Below are positions 1 to 10,096 of a DNA stretch of 64,000 nucleotides, one piece after another. A program made the translations under genes and the position numbers. The stretch spans positions 1,923,001-1,987,000 of the forward strand of contig JARFJB010000921.1 in NCBI GenBank assembly GCA_036346205.1, read 5' to 3'. Source of the stretch: Vesta saturnalis (Eukaryota > Arthropoda > Insecta > Coleoptera > Lampyridae). The notes beneath the pieces were generated by a model. It was not told the DNA's origin and searched no databases. It was given only the letters and a program-made list of their open reading frames with translations. The first letter of the stretch is position 1. Every line of letters starts with the position of its first letter.

Positions 1-285
1 GATTCTACGCTAAAAACTGCACAAGAAATGTCTTTACACTTTTTTCTGAATTTTTATCAACAGATGAGATATGGAACCCTATCGAAATTTGGAAAAAATT
101 CAATTTTGGTCCCTGCATCAAAAATGAAAAAAGATTTTGTTTTCGCTGTTTAATTTGTCTCAAAAAGTTGGCCTAATGCTACGTGAACAGTTTTGCTCTA
201 ACAGTAATAGTTACCGAGATACCCTGCAATCCCATCGAAATCGGTCCACCCGGTACATACATACTACATATCAATATGTGATGGT
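1..285. other. AT-rich sequence, no gene seen
   Basis: No coding, RNA or repeat feature could be recognised here. The short ORF starting at 137 has no recognisable motif and runs into a likely transposon end. Confidence 0.5.
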
Positions 286-414
286 ACAAACTCTTGTTTA
301 TTTGAATTCTTTCCACCCTCCCTCTTGGTTATTTGAACTCCTACTATTTTGAACTCTCGGTAATTTGAACTTTTTCTCTGGTCTCTTAAGTTTCAAATTA
401 TCAAATGTCGACTG
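286..414 (-). mobile_element. Possible pogo/Tigger-like terminal fragment
   Basis: Four TTTGAA-type words (about 299, 331, 349 and 363) lead to a terminus reading GTCGACTG at 414, followed by TTATA. Read from the other strand this is CAGTCGAC followed by ATTTGATAATTTGAAAC, which resembles the inverted ends of pogo/Tigger (jerky-type) DNA transposons. No matching opposite end or transposase was found, so it would be a solo remnant. Confidence 0.35.
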
Positions 415-1371
415 TTATATTTATAATATTTAAATGCAACCCAAATAATACTAATAACGCAAGTTAATAAATTTTGTTAATTAATACTTGACCAAGCCTG
501 TATTTTAAATCTCAATAACTGCAACTCTGAATAGTGGCAAGAATCTTGAATTAAAAATAATTTTAACTGATTTTACATTTTAAAAAATATTACGGAATCT
601 CTCTGCATAATCCAGTGGCGCACTGAAACATTTTTAAGCCGAAGAATTGAATATAAATTTTGTTTAATTCACATTTATTATGACGTTTAGGTTGAATAAT
701 CTGCTTTAGTTTATTAAAATATTTCCTGTGTATTGTATTTAGTAAAGCTGTGGTAGATTAAAATCAGTGCGTATATTAAGTGAAACGTATCAATAATGTT
801 AATTAGGTGCTATACAACTGCAATTAATAATAATCTTACAATTAGGATCATATTTTTTAAACCGCTTTCCATATAGCTGACAGCACTAATAAGACAAATA
901 ATTATTTTTGATTATGAGATTTAGATATATTTATATTAGTTCGAAATAATGTATTAATAACAAAAATATCAATAATAGCAGCTGGAAATTGTCAATAAAT
1001 GCAACAGACGTACATTATTGTTCAATCAATTCTTGAATGTGCCGGGTAAGGTCAAGAGTATAATTGTCGTCACAGCCTGCGCGACCGACATTATTTAACA
1101 CATGGATTTTCCAATACTTGACAGCAATCACACGCGATATGATAAAATGTATTTAAGAAATCAATTGCTTTAATAAAACATAATTTACTAATGATGTCGT
1201 TCGTACTAACTAAAATCAGAGCAATTTAGGGTTGGGAGAGGGTGTTGCCGGAACAACTTCTTTTGCATTAAATTAAAATAAAGTTAGCAAAAATAATTTT
1301 TTTTCTACATATTTCCATTCAGTAATTAATATACTTAGCTTTTGAGTTTTTAAATGGTCTATTTTTTTAAT
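415..1371. other. AT-rich intergenic sequence
   Basis: No gene or structured repeat recognised. Multiple stops interrupt every frame. Confidence 0.5.
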
Positions 1372-1572
1372 TATATTTATATAAATCTATACGTTTGGAT
1401 AACAAGTACAGTTGTGGCCCTCAGTAGATATTACCACTTCTGAGTACGATAACTGTAATTGTTATGGAAACGTATAGATTTATATAAATATAAAAATACA
1501 CCATTAAAAAACCCAAAAGGTAAGTATTTTAATTATGTGTAATAATGGTCAAAGTTTCCATTTTTATATTTC
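1372..1572. repeat. R1 dispersed repeat, palindromic copy
   Basis: This copy is head to head. An arm reading TATATAAATCTATACGTTT (about 1377-1395) is mirrored by AAACGTATAGATTTATATAA (about 1468-1487), with GATAACTGTAATTGTTAT between. The right half continues into AAAACCCAAAAGGTAAGTAT. Diverged copies of the same order of words lie at 22745-22935 (minus), 29125-29250 (minus), 30695-30830 (plus) and 38608-38730 (plus). I call the family R1; its class is unknown to me. Confidence 0.6.
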
Positions 1573-2049
1573 CATTCGCTATGTTACCTTCGTATGTTAA
1601 TACGTCGAATTGCATATTGATGAGGGTTTTGTTAACGGCGTGAGGTTTTGGACTTTTGGATAGCAGCTAATTGTATTCATGTTAAAAGTTCGTTCGTAAG
1701 CTCTTCAACTAAAAAACTTGAGAGTTCTTTTATTATATACTTTTTACTGTAATCTCAGGTAGACTAACTATATCAATTAGAATTCCTCGTTATGTGACCT
1801 AAATGTTCATGTTTCCTTCAGAGTTAATTTCTGCCTTTAACTTTGGGATACATAACTCAAAAATCAGAAAAGCATTTTCATTTACGTTTAACGTAAGTAT
1901 CGAAGACTTAAATGTTCATTTTAGCGGATTCAGCCAACCAGAAAAACTAACACACTTTAAATTACAAAAAGGGCGTAAATTATTTAGAAAGTGAAAAATG
2001 AAATATGAAAGCATTTATAGATTGATTACATTTACATTAGTAGAAGGAG
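1573..2049. other. AT-rich intergenic sequence
   Basis: Nothing recognised. The open frame at 1803-1994 has no familiar motif. Confidence 0.45.
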
Positions 2050-2300
2050 GGCTCTACAAGATGTGACGTCATCAGTGTGGTGGTGGGGGGGGACTTCTTT
2101 TCGGGGGCGTTTTCAACTCTTGGTGGAATTTTCAACCACTTTATGGTGCCCTTTTGGCTAAGAGCCTTATTGTCAGTTCAGCCACTAATTGAGGGTGAGG
2201 CCGGATTCATTTTGGAGTCGATTTTCAACCCCTTGGTTTAATTTTCATCCCCTTGACGGTAGTTTCACCCCTACTTAAGACCTTTTTGGCAGTATTATGC
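2050..2300. repeat. GC-richer block with repeated TTTTCAACCCC words
   Basis: The block is clearly less AT-rich than its surroundings. It repeats variants of TTTTCAAC (about 2109, 2132, 2223), then TTTTCATCCCC and TTTCACCCC. It may be a decayed transposon segment. No reading frame is supported. Confidence 0.35.
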
Positions 2301-2399
2301 CATCATCATTTAGCTAGTATACCATTTCCTAGTTAGTTGGTAAGTTCAACTAGCATATTTGCGATGCGTGTTCTTGATTGGCCTTGTGATTTGAGCCAT

Positions 2400-3193
2400 T
2401 AGTTGTCTGACTTGAAGAATTGTAATGTAGTCCTAATAAGTACCATTTGACGTAATTTAAGTTCATTAATTGTGGATTTCAGGAAAGGCCATTTTGTCAG
2501 AGTCTAATTTTAATCAAATTCTCCGTATTTTGTTTTAGTTAAGTACTCATAAGACATTTAATTTTAATTATGAATTAAATTGTGGAGTAGTCAGAAGGAG
2601 CAAGTAGTCATATTTAATTATGGGTCAGACTCAAAGTCCTCGCATTTGCATTTGATTGTTGACCTATGTTAACATCAAACTACGGCATTTGAATTTTTAA
2701 GTTATAATCGCAATTAAATTGCGGAAATCAAAGTCGCAATTATTTTAATTATGAGTCATACAAGTCCTCGACCATTTTGTTTTGCGGAAATTTGAAATTG
2801 TGGAATCCTCATGTTAACACATAATGCAGGTCTTCGAACTTTCTTAAGGGTCTTATACATCTATAAGCGTGGAAATCAAGTCCAATTTTTAGCTTGCAAA
2901 ATAATCCATAATGGCCATTTGCTTTTTGGTCTAATAATTTGAATTGTATTCTAAATTTGACAGCCATTTTTGTTTTAGTAAATTTGAAACGATTCTAATA
3001 AGGCCTCATACTAACTCATAAGCCGTTGTACAGGTTACCGGACTTGTTCTCAGCCTGCAAAATTCTATGGATTTGCTTGACATGAGTCATAATTTGAATT
3101 TGTTGTCTATTGTCGTTGTCATCTTGAAGACATTGATTATGAAATTTGAAATTGTATTAGTGAGCCTATACTATACTCATAGGACTGTATATG
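2400..3193. repeat. Degenerate repeats rich in TTTGAAATTG and AAGTCCTCG words
   Basis: Words such as TTAATTATGGGTCA with AAGTCCTCG (about 2615), TTAATTATGAGTCA with AAGTCCTCG (about 2744) and later variants recur roughly every 130-150 bases. This suggests a very old tandem repeat. The alignment is by eye only. Confidence 0.3.

Positions 3194-3252
<59 letters not shown>
3194..3252. repeat. (TA)n microsatellite
   Basis: Nearly pure TA dinucleotides with one TATTATA interruption. Unlike most arrays in this window, no inverted element end was recognised at its edges. Confidence 0.95.
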
Positions 3253-3254
<2 letters not shown>

Positions 3255-3845
3255 ACCTCGATCAAATCAAACAAATCAATTAAGCAAATCAATTTCAAAT
3301 AAATCGCTCTCGATCAAATCAAATCAAACAATCATCTCAATCATAATCAAAGCAATTAACCAAATCAGTCATATAAATCAAGAAGCTGAGCTAGCAATTC
3401 TTCATCACCTTTAGGTAACGATTCTCCCACTGTATTACCTAGCTCCTATCAGCGGCTAACCGATACTCAGAGGTGGTATCTCCCTAAACATGAGGGCACC
3501 GGCGTGGGCAAAGCAGCTGCTCACAGTCGCAACACATTCACTTTTGGCGTCTTGTTTATAACTGAATAATATAAAGTACTTAGAGGCCTTCGCTAATCAT
3601 TAATATAAAGTAACTATTTTCTGAATTTCCCCAGTTATGTAACCACAACAACAACCTTTCACTATTCAAGTATTAGGAAAAATCCTAATTAGCTAATTAC
3701 GTGAAAGTTGGACTGTCCTTTAAAATGGAGATATGATTTTCACGTTCTTTACGCGTGACAAAAACAAAACCTCTAAGTACATTACACTTATTTTTAAAAG
3801 TAGACTTGTTTGTTTGTGACGTTATCTAGTGGTGTATTTTTAAAC
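3253..3845. other. Unassigned sequence, degenerate AAATCAAATC repeats at left
   Basis: AATCAAATCAAACAAATC-type words recur between 3258 and 3380. The block from 3410 to 3560 is GC-richer and could be part of an old retroelement, but no translated motif was recognised. Confidence 0.35.
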
Positions 3846-3849
3846 TAGT

Positions 3850-4105
3850 GCATGTTTTCCACCTCTCTCGTTTCTTTCCGCACCATCATTTCTCCAGTCT
3901 CCTTCGTTGCTTCTCTCGTTTTTCTCGTTTCGCACGTCTCTCTCGTATCTCCCGTCTATCTCGGGTCTCTCCCGCGTCTCTCTCGTACCTCTTGTCCACC
4001 AGGGACTCGCGCTCTCTCTCCTCTCCCTCGTTTCTCTTGTCTCTTGCGCTTCTCTCATATCTCACAACTCTTTTGTCTCCCGTTTCTCTCGTTTTAAGTT
4101 AAGTC
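3850..4105. repeat. Pyrimidine-rich degenerate tandem repeat (CTCGT/CTCTC)
   Basis: About 250 bases of near-continuous C/T sequence on the plus strand, built from variants of TCTCGTTTC, TCTCGTATC and TCCCGTCTC. The opposite strand reads as an open arginine/glutamate-rich frame (3840-4058) of repeated TRETRER-like words. That frame follows from the repeat and is not evidence of a gene. Confidence 0.7.
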
Positions 4106-4110
4106 AATAA

Positions 4111-4235
4111 ACGTGAATATTAGATTAGATTAATAAATCCTCGGTTTTTAGGTTAGCTGAATACTCACGTAAAATTTTAGGTTAGGTCAATACACGTACA
4201 ATATAAAATTTTAGGTTAGATCAATGCTCGTGAGA
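4111..4235. repeat. Short diverged tandem repeat ending in TTAGGTTAG(A/G)TCAAT
   Basis: About three units of TTTTAGGTTAG followed by CTGAATACTCACGT, GTCAATACACGT or ATCAATGCTCGT. The embedded TTAGG words are coincidental and not a telomeric array. Confidence 0.45.
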
Positions 4236-4259
4236 GCCCCAATCAACTTCTATTACAGA

Positions 4260-5990
4260 AAACATTGGTGAGTTGAAAAATACAGTACTAGCTGGCGTCA
4301 CAAACTGAAAACCCCTTTATCTTTTTATTGCTGATAATAACCAAGGTGTTCTGCTAGAACTAGCTTCAGACCAACATGTCGCTAGCTTTAAAAACAGAAC
4401 ACTAGGTGTCTCCACAAAATAAAACCGGCCAATCAGAGGCTTAGGCCCATTGACATACCTTTACTTTTGATTAGGGCTCGTAATTAAAATTGTCTGTGAC
4501 AGAACAAAAATGGTCACAAAAACATAGTTAGTCTCCAAAACAAAAATGAATGCCAACAATCAGAAACACGGGTATGACCTACTCTTAGGTCCTCCAATCA
4601 GAACGCGAGACCTGGTCGACCACATAACCGATCAGAAGACAGGGCTGCTAAATAAATAATATTACGGTGCGAGAAAAAACCCAAAATTTTGCGTTAATGA
4701 GTAAACCAAGAAACAAGAATTTACTCCAATGATTAAGGATGTCAATTAAGCATACAAAAATAAACAAAAAAAATATTTGCTGACGGTAGCAGAAAAACTT
4801 AAATTTCTGAAAAGAAATACCAAACAAGCAACAAAAACACACATTCAAGGCGGAGAAAAAAATATAATCACGTCGTAATTACCTTTCGTATACCACAGTC
4901 AGATAATTTATGTAAAAAAGTTTGCAGTAGTCAAAACAAAATTAGCAACTCCAATGATTAAAATAATAATCCAAAAATAAACTCTTGGATTATAACTATG
5001 TTTAACCAACGATGGCAGAAAACTTAAATTCGCAATAAAAAAAAAATAAAAAACTAATAACAAAAATCTTAATCGTCTAAATAGGCGGCCAAATATATAA
5101 AATTGGTCTCAAAAAGAAATTATCGCAAGATGATCATGCTGCGCTAGAAAAAATCCTAATTGTAAACTTGAAAGGAAAAAATGTATAATAGTTACGGAAA
5201 TGCTCGCCTCAAGCTTAAAATTAATTTGTAGGCAGCATTCTTAAAAGAATGAAAAAAAACGAGTAATGGTAACTTAAAAATCTAACTGATAAAACAGATT
5301 AACAAGTGACAACTAAATTCTATCAACCAATCGGTATATACAGCAGAAGGAACTTTTTTTTTAACATACGAACAAAGCTCAATTAAAAGCGACAGTGAAA
5401 TTAGAGGAAACATTATCCTGAAAAGAATTTAAATTCACTAAACAAAGTTGAAAAAAGGGACGGTAAAACTGGCAGTTATGAAATTAATCGCAATTATCAA
5501 AATTACGTCTCACCATAGACATACGTAAGCTAACATTGAAATGTTTAGTACATTAATGCTTTTCGTACAATTAAGAGATTATATACATTAAATGTTCTTA
5601 CAAACGGAAAATAACTGAATCTTACCTTATCCATCGAAAGGAACGGTAGCAAGATACGGTGTTTCAATATTTACTTTCTTCAATAATTTGTCTCGAAGGA
5701 CAATCGTTTGCCTGTGTTTAAATTTTCTATTGCAACCCTTAGCGCACCTGGCGCGCTTCATAACGAAACCTGTCTTATTACCGTGAATATCGTTACATGG
5801 AGAATTATTATATTAATGTCTAAAAATGTGAATTTGTATCATTTATATTAATTGTAATGACAATCGTTTAAAATTTAAAATAAGTGCCTGCATCTTACAT
5901 TTCAATAAAAAACAAGTGGAGAATGTAATGTAACCGAGGTTAAATTAAAATTCGTATGCGCTGCATACACATTTGTATTAATAAACTTTA
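4260..5990. other. AT-rich intergenic sequence with a weak internal duplication
   Basis: About 4720-4830 and 4940-5040 share the words CTCCAATGATTAA, AAAAATAAAC and GCAGAAAAACTTAAATT in the same order. This suggests an old duplication of about 220 bases. No gene was recognised. Confidence 0.35.
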
Positions 5991-5996
5991 TCCTTA

Positions 5997-6365
5997 ATGA
6001 AATTTCGAGTCTTAACGGTAACGGAATCTAACTCGACGAAACGACAAATCGAAATATTGAGGGTAACATTTTGGGCCGATTGTCGATGCAATTACATAGA
6101 AACAATCATTCGAACCTCTGAAGAATGCGTTTACAATGATTCAGACGATCACCGTGAGTGTTCATTCCGCAAAGGATGTTTTTTATGGGTTTACGAAGCT
6201 TTGGCAATGAAAGTGGTCCAGTCTCATTTTTCAGGCTCGATTTTGGACCCTAACAACAAATTCTATCGAGATCCCGCCAAGGGCAAAGTTGTTGGAGATC
6301 GGTTTTGGTTGGACGGTTTTTCGATTAGAGCACGTTTTGTTGTGTCAAATCGCAAAAAAACATGA
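5997..6365 (+). CDS. Orphan open reading frame, 122 residues
   Basis: A single ATG-initiated frame of 122 codons with higher GC content than its flanks. It holds six cysteines, five of them between residues 29 and 61, and a C-terminal basic tail ending in RKKT. I do not recognise a family. No splice sites or signal peptide were identified, and it lies just upstream of a repeat-like block (6366-6780). It may be a remnant of a mobile element rather than a host gene. Its openness over 366 bases in AT-rich DNA is the only support. Confidence 0.25.
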   Translation: MKFRVLTVTESNSTKRQIEILRVTFWADCRCNYIETIIRTSEECVYNDSDDHRECSFRKGCFLWVYEALAMKVVQSHFSGSILDPNNKFYRDPAKGKVVGDRFWLDGFSIRARFVVSNRKKT

Positions 6366-6939
6366 CAAAACTTGCGAAAAATCTGGATTTTTCAACTTTG
6401 ACCTCTAGTTTGACCCTTAAGGAGGCCTCCAATCGAAAAATTCTTAATGAGCAAAAAGAGAGGAAATTTCCCCAGATTTCAGAATCGATAATAAATTTGG
6501 TATGTTTTCTGGCAAAATTTTGAGATATCGAAACTTTTTGCGTTTGACACCATAAGGCTGCCCAGGTCCAAAATCCCAAAAATCCGCCGACCATTTTTTC
6601 CCCCGATATTTACGTTCGATAGCCGTTTGAACGAACTCTGTACGTCTTCATTTGATCGAGAAAGAAAACGCCAAAAAGATTCGGAGAAAACAAAACGAAA
6701 AAAAAAGGGCAAATCCAATATGCGGTTTGCATTGCAAGCATGCAACCCATAAAAATCTGTATTTACGCTATCGTATGAGAATTTATTCACTCCATTTCTG
6801 AAATAGAAATACCGGACGTTCAGATAAATTTAACAAAGTAATGATTTCTTTGAAATTGTTACAATTGTAAATAGAAAAAAGGAGCTTAATTCAAAACATT
6901 TGGATTTCTCGTAAAAAAATGTCTTAATAATGTTTCAGT

Positions 6940-6941
<2 letters not shown>
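6366..6941. other. Unassigned sequence before the TA-array train
   Basis: GC-richer at the left, with no recognised translated motif on either strand. Confidence 0.35.
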
Positions 6942-7026
<85 letters not shown>

Positions 7027-7064
7027 TACATATACATATATACATATACATATATACATATATA
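6942..7064. repeat. (TA)n array with TATACATA interruptions, left flank of TA-1
   Basis: About 80 bases of pure TA repeat, followed by about 45 bases of TACATATACATA variants that run directly into the left terminus of TA-1. Confidence 0.95.
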
Positions 7065-7065
7065 C

Positions 7066-7675
7066 AGAGTGGGCCATCGAAAACGAAACAGACTAGTTTG
7101 TGGCTAGGAAAATAAGATCTGGTGAAAACGCTCAGACAGGTCAATTTTATTTTCGAGGGGACAACTTTTGCAATAATTTTCATTTTAAAATTATTTCACC
7201 CTTTGCGCTATGATAACAACCCTAAGATTTTGAATAGGAAGATAGGGCAAGTGATACCTCATTTGAAAGGTCTTGCTTTCCTGAAACTATTGCATAAATT
7301 TTTTGATTTTCTATCGATTAGTTTAGAAGTTATTTAACCTCAAAGTTACAAAACCTGCTTTGCTAAAGCTCAGAAAACAAACTTGAAAAGTCGATTGTTT
7401 GTGAAAAATGTTAAAAGTAAAGCAGAAATCAACAGTTTTATTGCTTTTATGTAATTTACGTTAGAAAAATGAGAATTGCTTACGTTAAATTAGATTATAA
7501 ACTAATAAAATTTGTGTGTTAAACTAACGCATCGTTTCGCAATCTTACTTAATTTGTACGCCAATTGAAAAAGCTGTGTTGACCTTTCCAAACATAGTTT
7601 TCTGGATATTCACAAAAGAACAATAAATTTATCATTTTACTATTACTATTAATACTAATTGAGTACACCGCAACT
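7066..7675 (+). repeat. TA-1 left inverted arm
   Basis: About 610 bases, mirrored at 9432-10034. This is far longer than the roughly 30-base ends of classical mariners. Confidence 0.88.
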
Positions 7676-8261
7676 AATTAAAATTTTGTGCAAGTGTTGG
7701 AAAAATTCATGTTGCCCGTTGAATATTAGCGTTGAAGTTACTGGTTCTCCTGGATGTACTTCACAACGGTCGTAATTCACAAGTGGTGTGAAATTAAATA
7801 GATGAACAACTTTTGCTCATTTTTCGTAGATGTTCATTCGGCGACATTTTCCTGCACTCAGTCTTTCTTGTGAGAAATATCTTATCATTTGATTTTGTAC
7901 AATCTAAGTATTTTGCGCAGGCACAATGTACAGATTGAATATTGAGCGGAATTCTACATTGGCATACAAATCAATTGCTCTCTTTCGTTTATCGCAATAT
8001 CACAATTTGACGATTCAAAACATTATGGACAGATTGCAGGTGTTCGGTTTGTTTGCAAACTGCATTACTTTGTTGTACACGTGTGTTTTATAAACAACCT
8101 CGTCACGTTTAAACAAAGTTATTTGAGGATTAATATTATTTGTGTTCTTGTAGACTAATAAACCATTTCGTGTTTCTGTTTGAGCTTTATCTTATACGTA
8201 GAAGTATTTTATTAGTTTTGTACATCGTATCCAATTATTTTGATAAACTTCGTTAAACATA

Positions 8262-9302
8262 ATGACTTATACTATCGAAGAAAGAGTTGAAATAATAAGT
8301 TTGTTCTTCAAGAACGACGAATATGGCAACCGTACTGCTGAAATTTTTAATAACCGGCACCCGAACAGGAATATTTGCAGAAAGTACGTCCTAGAGCTAG
8401 CTGCAAAATTTCGTAGAACTGGATCCGTAGCTAATAAGAAATGAAATGTTGCTGGTGAATATCCAGTTAGGAATGAGGCTACTGAAATTGCTGCCGATCC
8501 TACAATAAGCACCAGAAAATTGACTAATGTGACCAATATTGCAAGAACAACCATTCGGCGAATATTAAAACACCACAAATTTCATCCTTACAAAATTCGA
8601 CTAGTGCAGCAATTAAATGAAGATGGTTATGATCGCCGTCTCGAGTTTTGCGAAGTTATAACTACTGAATGGCTGTTGATGCAAATTTTTATTTAATGTT
8701 TGTTTTTCGGATGAGTGCACCTTTTTTTTAATTCTGCAGTTAATCGACATAACTGTCGCTATTGGGCAGATAATAGCCCAGCAATTTACCAAGAAATTCA
8801 CACTCACACTCCTCAAAAATTGAATGTGTGGGCTGGCATTTTGGAGATCGTGTGGTTGGTCCTATTTTCTAGACGGAAATTTAACCGGAGAAAATATTTA
8901 GAGCTACTTCAAAATTTGGTTCATCCTTACTTGTTGACATTGTTGAACATGATGACCATTATGAGGAAGAAAATTAATGTTTCAACTAGATGGCGCTCCT
9001 CCGCACTACAATCAGCAAGTAAGAGAATTTTTAGATGCGCAACTTACAAGACAATGGATTGGGCGAAGAGGAGCTATAGAGTGGCCAGCTAGATTTCTGA
9101 TTTAACTCCTTTAGATTTTTTTATGGGCCATTTAAAGAACAAAATCTATAAAACTGAACCCCAGTCTTTGGTAGAACTGCGGCGACGTATTCTAGAAGAA
9201 TGTCGTTTATTAACTTCTGACAGGCTGCAAAACGTCAGAACCCGTTTTGAGCAAAATTTGTATTATTGTATGGAGGTTGGCGGTCGCCATTTTGAGCATT
9301 AA
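8262..9302 (+). pseudogene. TA-1 mariner-like transposase, broken
   Basis: The frame starts MTYTIEERVEIISLFF, a helix-turn-helix of the insect DUF4817-type transposases, followed by RHPNR. It hits an in-frame TGA at 8442-8444. The same frame then continues through a second DNA-binding segment (ARTTIRRILKHHKFHPYK) before a stop near 8694. Frameshifts break the catalytic core, but the words DGAPPHY and LTRQWIGRRG remain recognisable before the C-terminal part. The gene ends with GGRHFEH and a TAA at 9300-9302, the usual family ending. Several shifts and stops make it inactive as written. Confidence 0.8.
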
Positions 9303-9431
9303 TTCGTTAAGCAAGTTTTTAGTAATTATTGGATACTTATTTATTTTATTAATAATTAAATGCGATAAACGTAATACAATTGCTTTATTTTCTGACCTGC
9401 ATTTCTAAAACCATAGGTTTAATCAGAGTTG

Positions 9432-10030
9432 AGTTGCGGTGTGCTCAATTAGTATTAATAGTAATAGTAAAATGATAAATTTATTGTTCCTTGTGTGAAT
9501 ATCCAGAAAACTACGTTTGAAAAGGTCAACACAGCTTTTTCAATTGGCGTACAAATTAAGTAAGATTGCGAAACGATGCGTTAGTTTAACACACAAATTT
9601 TATTAGTTTAAATCTAATTTAACGTAAGCAATTCTCATTTTTCTAACGTAAATTACATAAAAGCAATAAAACTGTTGATTTCTGGTTTACTTTTAATATT
9701 TTTCACAAACAATCGACTTTAAAGTTTGTTTTCTGACTTAGCAAAGCAAGTTTTGTAACTTTGAGGTTAAATAACTTCTAAACTAATCGATAGAAAATCA
9801 AAAAATTATGCAATAGTTTCAGGAAAGCAAGACCTTTCAAATGAGGTATCACTTGCCTTATCTTCCTATTCAAAATCTTAGGTTGTTATCATAGCGCAAA
9901 GGGTGAAATAATTTTAAAATGAAAATTATTGCAAAAGTTGTCCCCTCGAAAATAAAATTTTCCTGTCTGAGCGTTTTCACCAGATCTTATTTTCCTAGCC
10001 ACAAACTAGTCTGTTTCGTTTTCGATGGCA

Positions 10031-10034
<4 letters not shown>
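9432..10034 (-). repeat. TA-1 right inverted arm
   Basis: Mirror of 7066-7675. It ends in GATGGCACTCT against the TA array. Confidence 0.88.

Positions 10035-10094
<60 letters not shown>
10035..10094. repeat. (TA)n array shared by TA-1 and TA-2
   Basis: Sixty bases of uninterrupted TA separate the right end of TA-1 from the left end of TA-2. Both elements therefore use the same microsatellite as a flank. Confidence 0.95.

Positions 10095-10096
<2 letters not shown>

Larger units (their letters stand above)
7066..10034 (+). mobile_element. TA-1, long-arm DD41D mariner-like element (2969 bp)
   Basis: The left arm begins AGAGTGGGCCATCGAAAACG and the right arm is its mirror, ending at 10034 just before TATATA. 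The arms cover about 7066-7675 and 9432-10034, roughly 600 bases each, and match almost throughout; for example TAATACTAATTGAG near 7650 is mirrored near 9445. The decayed transposase gene lies between the arms on the plus strand. The element is bounded by TA repeats on both sides, consistent with TA target preference of the Tc1/mariner superfamily. Confidence 0.88.

Noticed and set aside
3840..4058. Arg/Glu-rich minus-strand protein
   Set aside because: The frame is open only because the pyrimidine-rich repeat contains almost no A on that strand; no start context or conserved motif.
4150..4220. TTAGG telomere repeat
   Set aside because: Only isolated TTAGG words within longer diverged units; not a (TTAGG)n array.
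6886..7183. Open frames of alternating Ile-Tyr codons over TA arrays (also at 3067, 9919, 17561, 18106, 21489 and 34213)
   Set aside because: They are translations of (TA)n microsatellites on both strands and not genes.
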